Assembly (NCBI GenBank): GCA_000727475.1
Contig: KL647298.1
Span: forward strand, 463,665-527,664
Source of the DNA: Sarcocystis neurona
Taxonomy: Eukaryota > Apicomplexa > Conoidasida > Eucoccidiorida > Sarcocystidae
Length of the DNA: 64,000 nt
Direction of reading: 5' to 3'
The notes beneath the pieces are model-generated. The model searched no databases. It had not been told where the DNA came from and saw only the letters and a list, made by a program, of their open reading frames with translations. A program made the position numbers and the translations under genes. The first letter of the stretch is position 1, and the number at the start of each line of letters is the position of its first letter. Below, in pieces: positions 58,315 to 64,000 of the stretch.

Positions 58315-60193
58315 GTAAGCCCCACGCCACAATCCTGCTCCGCAGGATTACGTGCGCGTCAAATATATACATATATATGTACATATGTGTGGAGGCAGCA
58401 TCCAGATATACTTATATGTGTGCGTACGATAGATGTGGGCGGGGAGTGGCTGAGCTGGTGCTCACGAGTAGCCGCGGTGTCTGCAGCAGGAGCACCGTGG
58501 GGAGGCAGCCGTTGCAGCAGGGGGCGCAGCAGCCGCAGCAGCAGCATTGCTGTTGCAGCAGCAGCAGTGGGAATGAAGACGCAGCAACGGCAGCAAAGCT
58601 GTCGCGTCTGCAGGGGCAGGAGTGGCCAGCAGCAGCAGCAGCAACGTTGCTAGCGGAGCAGCTGCAGCAGCGCCGTGGTTATGAGGATGTAGCAGCAGCA
58701 GCGATACTGGTGCAGCAGCGCGGTAACAGCGACGCGATGGCCGCAGAAAGCAGGAGTGTTCGCAGCTGCAATAGCGACAGCTCGACAGAGAGCCGCACTG
58801 GGGCAGAACGAAGCGTTAGGCGTAGCAAGACTAGATGCAGCAGGATCCGGAGGAAAAGCACGTCCAGCACCGACAGCAGCAGTAGCTCCCGCAGCAGCAG
58901 CAGCAGCAAGAAGGTCCCACTTGTAAATACGCCAGCAGCGACAGATCCGCCAACGCCGCAGCAGCAGGAAGATTGGCATCAGCTGCAACCGTGCTCAAGT
59001 AGTACCAGCAACAGGACAGGGGGAGGAGGCAGCCTAGCTGGACGGAGCGCAACAACAGCAGTCGTTGCAGGTGGAGTGGCAGCGAGGCAGCTGCACCTGC
59101 GGCAACAACACTAGAAGCTCCACTTCTGCGAGACCAGCAGGGGAAGGAGGTGCAGCAGCAGTAACACTATTGGCAGCAGCTTCTTCAGAGGGAAGGAAGG
59201 GAAGAAAAAGGAGCGGCACAGGGGACTCACAGACGGAACCACCTCTGCTGCATGAGCCGCTCTGCTGCTGCGTATCCCCGGTTGTCCTGCAGTGGCATTC
59301 CTCTCTCTGCTGCCGTCCGCTCTATTCTCGCGGCTGCGGCTGCTGCTGCTCCCGTTGTCAGTGTTATCTCACCTCATCGTTGCCGCTGTAGCTGCTGCTG
59401 CTTTCTCTGCTTTCTCTTCCTTTCTGTAGCAGTTTTCCTCTGCTTCTTCTGGACGCCTTGCTGTTCCACCTCCAAGTTCCCGTCTTGTCCTCTGCTCACC
59501 TTCTTCTGTTGCCGCTGCTGCTGCTGCTGGTGCTCCTGCTGTGTCTGTGCATGCTGCGGTTGCGGTCAAACCTGCTGCTTCCAACTCCGCCGCGGCTCCT
59601 GTTGCTGCTATTCGAGCCTGTTACGAGGACGTGCATCTGCACTTGTCGTGGCGTTGCAACGCATGTGCTGCTGCTTCGTCTGCCACCAAGCGCGGTGGCC
59701 TTCTGCGTCTCTGCTGCTGCTCCTGCTGCTGTTGCAGTGCCGCTGTGTCCGCTGTTCCTGCTCCCTGCACCGGTGGCTACTTCCACTCCTTCTCACTCGC
59801 AAGGAGGCAGTTCGGCAACCCTACTGCTGCTGCGGTTCCTCTCTCCCTACTGCTGCAGCAGCCACGGTGCCTCGACTGCTGCCACAGGGGCTCCTGGTGG
59901 GATAGTTGCGCTGCTCTTCTGCTGCTTTGCGTCTGCCCTGCGTATGCCTGTTGCTGCTCAGGGCACTGCTGTGCGACGTGTGTGCTGCTGCATGTCATAT
60001 GCTGCGGTGTAACTCCTGCGACTGTTTCTGCTGCTGCTTCTGCTGCTCCTGCCCCCCCCCAAACCACCCCAGCTGCTGCTGCTGCTGTGTGACGTGAACT
60101 CTGGCAAGGCAGCACCTGCTGCGTCACCTGCGGCCGCCTGTTCTGCTTGGCTGCGTCTGGCGGTTTCCCGCCTGCTCTGCCGTTTCCCTGCAG
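58315..60193 (+). other. Intron 17: CAG tract followed by CTG tract
   Basis: CAG/GCA triplets dominate from 58,480 to 59,110, with a frame open for over 200 codons. CTG/GCT triplets dominate from 59,260 to 60,130. A C run at about 60,051-60,060 precedes the CCCTGCAG acceptor. Neither part shows a domain. Confidence 0.7.
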
Positions 60194-60512
60194 GACTTGG
60201 GGCCGGAGGCGGTGCCGGCACTTTACTTCGCCCTGGTGCATGCGCTGCGTATTACGACGCCGGACGAGCTGCGGCTGCTCGCTGCCGGAACCGAGAGACG
60301 CAGCAGCTTGAGAGAAATAACCGGAGGAGAAGCGGCTGCGTGTCTCGATGATCCGCGAGTTGAGCAGATGGGATACTCGTGCAGTCTTCTCTCTTCCTTC
60401 TGCGAAGAGTATCTTCACGCCCTCGCCAAAACGCAGGGCAAGGAGCTACCTGCTTGGCTCCCTGCTGATGCCAAAGTCAAGGATGCGTGTGCTGCCACGT
60501 GTGGAGTATGTG
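60194..60512 (+). CDS. Exon 18: alpha/beta-like segment and last clear ShK-like module
   Basis: Phase 0 entry gives DLGPEAVPALYFALVHALRI, then DELRLLAAGTERR. With the end of exon 17 this looks like a strand-helix-strand unit, family unknown. The ShK-like module is CLDDPRVEQMGYSC, SFCEEYLHAL, PADAKVKDAC and AATCGVC. The donor TGTG|GTACGT leaves phase 1. Confidence 0.85.
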
Positions 60513-60609
60513 GTACGTGTTCTGCTTTTTACTATCCAAATGGATCCCTACATATATATATATATATGTTTATGCGATTATATGTACGTGTGTCTACATA
60601 TATATATAT

Positions 60610-60890
60610 ATTTGTAGGGGATATTAGTAGTAGTTCTTCACTTGTATGTACGCATGTATACATATATATATATACATATATGTAGGTGACATTAGTAGTT
60701 GTTCTTCACTCGTGTATATATATATATATGTGGGTGATCCTAGTAGTTGTTCTTCAGTCGCATACATATATATATATATATATGCATCTATATGTAGGTG
60801 ATATGAGTAATTGTTCTTCATTCGTGCGTATATATATATATATATACATATATATGTAAGTGATACTATTAGATGTTATTCCGTCGTATG
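60610..60890. repeat. ~60-bp tandem repeat, about five copies
   Basis: Units follow TGTAGGTGATATTAGTAGTT then GTTCTTCAYTCG and a TATATA spacer, starting near 60,613, 60,681, 60,729, 60,794 and 60,854. Each carries a GTAGGT or GTAAGT donor-like string. Confidence 0.85.
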
Positions 60891-61114
60891 TGTGTATATG
60901 TACATATATATGTATCTGGAAAACACGTATATGTATGCCTGAATGCAGAAACGTATATATTCGTGTGTATAGGGGTTTTGTTTGGTCGTTAAGTCTCTCC
61001 ACGTATACGTACACGAGCGGTGTATCATTTTGTATATACGTGCAGATAGATGCGTACATGCAAAAAGGTGAGACAGGACAACCCTGGGGATGGTCCACCT
61101 ATAGACGTCTAAAG

Positions 61115-61650
61115 AAATTCTGCCTTCCACAGTTCTGCTTCGCAATATGTATATATATATATATATACGTACATGCATATACACGTATGCATACACGTAC
61201 AATCATCTCTCGCCCACTCCCTTCATATATAGATATACACACACGCGTACATGTATACCCTAGCCTCTCGCCTTCCCTGTATATATATATATACATACAT
61301 ACATACATACGGATATACATAACTTTCCCCCTTTCTCCACCCCTATATACATATATATATATACAGATAGACGTGTATATATGTATGCAACCATCTCTCC
61401 CTCTCTCCACATATATATATATATATATATATATACAAACATACATATAAACCCTTCGGTCTCTCCCTACATCTACATATACACATATATATGTACGTGG
61501 ATATATATATATATATGTGTATATACATATATGTGTATGTATATATATATATGTAGGGATTCTGCTCCCTTCAATTCTTCTTCGCGATACATATTATATA
61601 TATGTACACACACATACATACACGTACAACCATCTCTTTCTCTCCAGATA
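61115..61650. repeat. Duplicated segment, period about 440 bp
   Basis: ATTCTGCCTTCCACAGTTCT then GCTTCGCAATA (61,119) matches ATTCTGCTCCCTTCAATTCT then TCTTCGCGATA (61,559). Both are followed by TATATA, ACACGTACAAYCATCTCT and further CT sequence. Confidence 0.7.
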
Positions 61651-63094
61651 TGTATATATATATATATATATGTATGCACACAGACATGTGTACCCCCCTC
61701 TCTCTCCCGTCACATGTATATATTTATATATACACATTTACATACACAAACAAGCTTCTCTCCGAGCCACCATACGCATATATAACACATAAGCGCATGC
61801 GTAGGAAATGTGGCTTCGAATATCTATATATTTGAACGTGCGTGTGTGTACCGGTATCGTTGACTACCGCGGTCCTTGTTGCTCCCGCTTACTTCAGATA
61901 TTCGAAGACTCCCCTTTTTTGAAGGCCGTCTCTTTCTGTGTGTCACTTTTTCTCTACATATCTCCCCCTCTCTACGTACCCCCCTCTCTATCTGTCTGTA
62001 TAACTCTCTACACTTCTCTCTTTACATCCCCCTCTCTCTATACTGTCCCACTATTCTCTCTGTACTTTTCTCTGTATATATATATATATATGTGTACAGA
62101 TGTCTGTATATCGGTCCCTTGGTGTCGCCCCCCCCTCTATCTTGCTGTATCTTCTTTCGTAGTTGTCTCTCTTCCTCTATCTCTCTCTATATATATCTGT
62201 GTCTCCGTCTCTTTTCCTCTATCTACATACATATACATACACACATACATATATATATATGTAGTATCTGTCTGCATATATTTACACATATACATATATA
62301 TATATGTAGTATCTGTTTGTTTATTTCTCTTCGAATTTCCCCCTCCGAATCGGTCTCTAGGTCTCCTCCTCGTCTGTATCTGCCTACCCTCATCTGCAGA
62401 TGTATCTCTGTGTATAGTCCTCTCTACACCTACATCTGTGCGCTATAATATATATATATATATATATACATACATCTGTCTGTCTAGCTGCATGCCGACC
62501 TATCTATCTGTATATATTAACTTCTATCTGCTGTCTTCCGTTGCATCTTTCTCTGTATATCTTCCCCTCCACATGTCTCCCTTCCCCTCTGTATGTGTCT
62601 GTCTTTGTTCTGTCCCTCTGTACTTTCCCTCTCCACATCGTTTCCCTCTATATCTCCCTTTCTCTATATGTACGTCTCTCTGTATGTGTAGCTTCCTGCG
62701 TATCGCTTCCTCTGTATATCCTAAGTTTTATATCTTCGTCTTCCAAAAGCACCCTTCTCGCTCTCTCTTCTCCTTCCCCTATATCTTTTTCTCTATATAT
62801 TTCTTCTCCCCTGCACACGCCTTTCCCTCTGTCTCTCTGTGTGTGTGTGTGCCGTCTTCCTACATATGCCTTTCTTCTCTCTGAATCGTCCTCTCTTTCT
62901 GTGACTCTTTGAATCTCTTTCGAACCCTTTCCCTGTATCCTTCACCCTCTACCTCTCCCTCACTCACTCTCTCTCCTCCTCTGAAAATATCTTCCTATCT
63001 ATATGTCTCTCTGTCTTTTGCGTCCTTACTACTCCCGTGCCCCTTTAGGTGCCCTCCTCGCTTGATCCAGACACTTTCTCCTTTCTTTTCCCAG

Positions 63095-63138
63095 CTACGC
63101 CTGCCAATCTCCTTTATGTTGATGTTTGTCTACGCAAG
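63095..63138 (+). CDS. Exon 19 (tentative): small linking exon
   Basis: Between TTTTCCCAG and AAG|GTAATT, a 44-bp stretch fits phase 1 entry and phase 0 exit and encodes ATPANLLYVDVCLRK. The alternating hydrophobic pattern suggests a beta strand. The sequence is short and the same frame stays open downstream, so it may be part of a longer exon or not used. Confidence 0.4.
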
Positions 63139-63528
63139 GTAATTATTTATTATCTACGATCTTTTCTTTGTGGGGTGGTGTCGCCCGTTGGTGCGTTTGC
63201 CAACGACGATGTCTCTGCTGCAGACCCCGGCAACAACGTTCGGCGCCTGGCTGCCGCTGACTCTGCTGCTGCTGCGTCAGCTGCTACTGCCGCTGATCCT
63301 GCTGCTGCTGCTGACATGGATCCTGCTGCTGACTCGGCTCTTGCTGCTGCCGATTCGGCTGCCGCTCCTGGCTCTGCTGCTGCTGATGGCGCTGTGGCTG
63401 GTTTTGCTGCTGCTGGTCGTTCTGCTGCTGTCGACTCTGGTGCTGCTGCTGCGGGTGTTGCCGGGGCTGCTGCTGCGTCTGCTGAAGCGGCGCCTGCAGC
63501 GGGTTCCGAATCTTCACCGGGTCGGCAG
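63139..63528 (+). other. Possible intron 19: CTG tract
   Basis: 390 bp, mostly GCTGCTG triplets from 63,205. The Ala frame is open throughout, so it could also be coding Ala-rich linker continuous with exons 19 and 20. Confidence 0.4.
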
Positions 63529-63999
63529 CTGGCGACACCTAGCAGCAGCAGCAGCGTCAGCAGCAGCAGCGTCTCTTTGAGAGTGCCTTTTGCAGCAGGG
63601 TCGGCTGCTGCTGTTCCGAAGGCGTTTCCTGCAGCAGCAGCAGGACCGGGACTGCAGTCCGTCCAGCCTTTGCTGTTGGATTACGCCGTCGTGTGGACGC
63701 ATGCTAACGAGCCGTTTGTGTCTCGCTACAAAGCCGAGACAGGTCCTCGTTTTCTTGCCGCACTTCACCAGCAGCTGCTGGAGCGTGGGGTCCTGCTGCG
63801 TCCTGCTTCTTCTTTAATGTCTGCTGCTGGCTCTGCTGCTTCTTCTCCCTTCGCTGCCTCCGACTCCACTTCCTCTTCTTCCTCCTCCTCTCCGTCCTCG
63901 TACGCGTATCCTTCCGCCTCCCTCTTCACGTCGGCTGCTGCTGCGGCTGCTGCAGACGAGAGCGGAGGGCCTCTTTTGAGCGCGGCTGCGGCCTTGAAG
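63529..63999 (+). CDS. Exon 20 (tentative, runs off the window)
   Basis: The frame in phase with exon 19 is open to the window edge. It reads a Ser/Ala-rich lead, then a non-repetitive segment at about 63,655-63,810 containing LLLDYAVVWTHANEPFVSR and FLAALHQQLLERGVLL, then Ser/Ala-rich sequence. The non-repetitive part is surrounded by low complexity and looks selected. No family can be assigned. The upstream boundary is uncertain; CGGCAG|CTGGCG was chosen only because it keeps phase. Confidence 0.5.
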   Translation, partial: MATPSSSSSVSSSSVSLRVPFAAGSAAAVPKAFPAAAAGPGLQSVQPLLLDYAVVWTHANEPFVSRYKAETGPRFLAALHQQLLERGVLLRPASSLMSAAGSAASSPFAASDSTSSSSSSSPSSYAYPSASLFTSAAAAAAADESGGPLLSAAAALK

Positions 64000-64000
64000 C

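Larger units (their letters stand above)
60513..63094 (+). other. Intron 18: tandem repeats, duplication and CT-rich block
   Basis: The 2,582-bp intron contains a roughly 60-bp tandem repeat (60,610-60,890), a 440-bp-period duplication (61,119 and 61,559) and a long pyrimidine-rich stretch with TATATA (61,900-63,090). No module is recognisable. Confidence 0.65.
15702..63999 (+). other. Giant multi-exon gene: TSP1 / ShK-like / LNR mosaic protein (3' end beyond window)
   Basis: Twenty candidate exons on the plus strand join, mostly with matching phases, into a protein of more than 4,100 residues. Module order is: Ser/Ala-rich N-terminal region, ShK, LNR, 16 TSP1, ShK, LNR, sushi-like, Tyr/Trp-rich module, ShK, LNR, then eight more ShK-like modules with a second Cys-rich and sushi-like part. 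TSP1 modules show the WxxWxxC motif, CSxxCG and basic RxR strands. ShK-like modules start CEDxPxVxxMGYxC and end VKDACPxTCxxC. LNR modules end FDGGDC-like. Apicomplexan TSP1 proteins are typically micronemal or surface adhesins or oocyst proteins; that role is inference here. The model may be two genes split near 47,470. Confidence 0.7.

Noticed and set aside
63655..63810. Resemblance to the C-terminal part of class III aminotransferases
   Set aside because: The likeness rests on a short LLERGVLL-type string from memory, with no active-site region visible; too weak to call.

Overview
The window looks like nuclear DNA of a coccidian apicomplexan, most likely an Eimeria species. It carries pervasive CAG/CTG triplet tracts that encode Ala/Gln/Ser runs in exons and also fill introns, TATATGTGTATAC-type microsatellites, GCATGC motifs, long spliced introns, and a giant extracellular-type protein built from thrombospondin type-1 (TSP1), ShK-like and Lin-12/Notch (LNR) modules. 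Nothing indicates a bacterial or viral source. The genus is inferred from sequence style, not from a search.

Layout. Positions 1-15,470 hold no gene I can support: only short frames, microsatellites, a few small repeats and some triplet-rich patches. From about 15,700 to the right edge I read one plus-strand gene with 20 candidate exons and 19 introns, open at the 3' end. Exons were found by extending each TSP1, ShK or LNR module to splice sites that keep phase. Exon 1 gives an Ser/Ala-rich N-terminal region with an internal hydrophobic segment, then ShK-LNR and the first half of TSP1-1. Exons 2-12 complete 16 TSP1 modules. Exon 12 adds ShK, LNR, a sushi-like segment and a Tyr/Trp-rich module. 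Exons 13-18 add one LNR and nine ShK-like modules plus a Cys-rich and sushi-like segment. Exons 19-20 are tentative. The readable coding length exceeds 4,100 residues.

The weakest joint is exon 12 to exon 13: the splice phases do not match and a 648-base assembly gap lies in that intron, so an exon may be missing or two adjacent genes may be involved. The N terminus is also uncertain. A second gap of 434 bases lies in intron 8.

The introns are themselves structured. CTG-polarity triplets usually precede acceptors, while CAG-polarity triplets lie in and just after exons. Two introns start with GC rather than GT. Two introns carry decayed copies of the preceding exon end together with its donor. 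Intron 10 has a dense cluster of GCATGC motifs. By analogy with apicomplexan TSP1 proteins, the product is probably a secreted or surface protein involved in adhesion, but no function can be read directly from the sequence.
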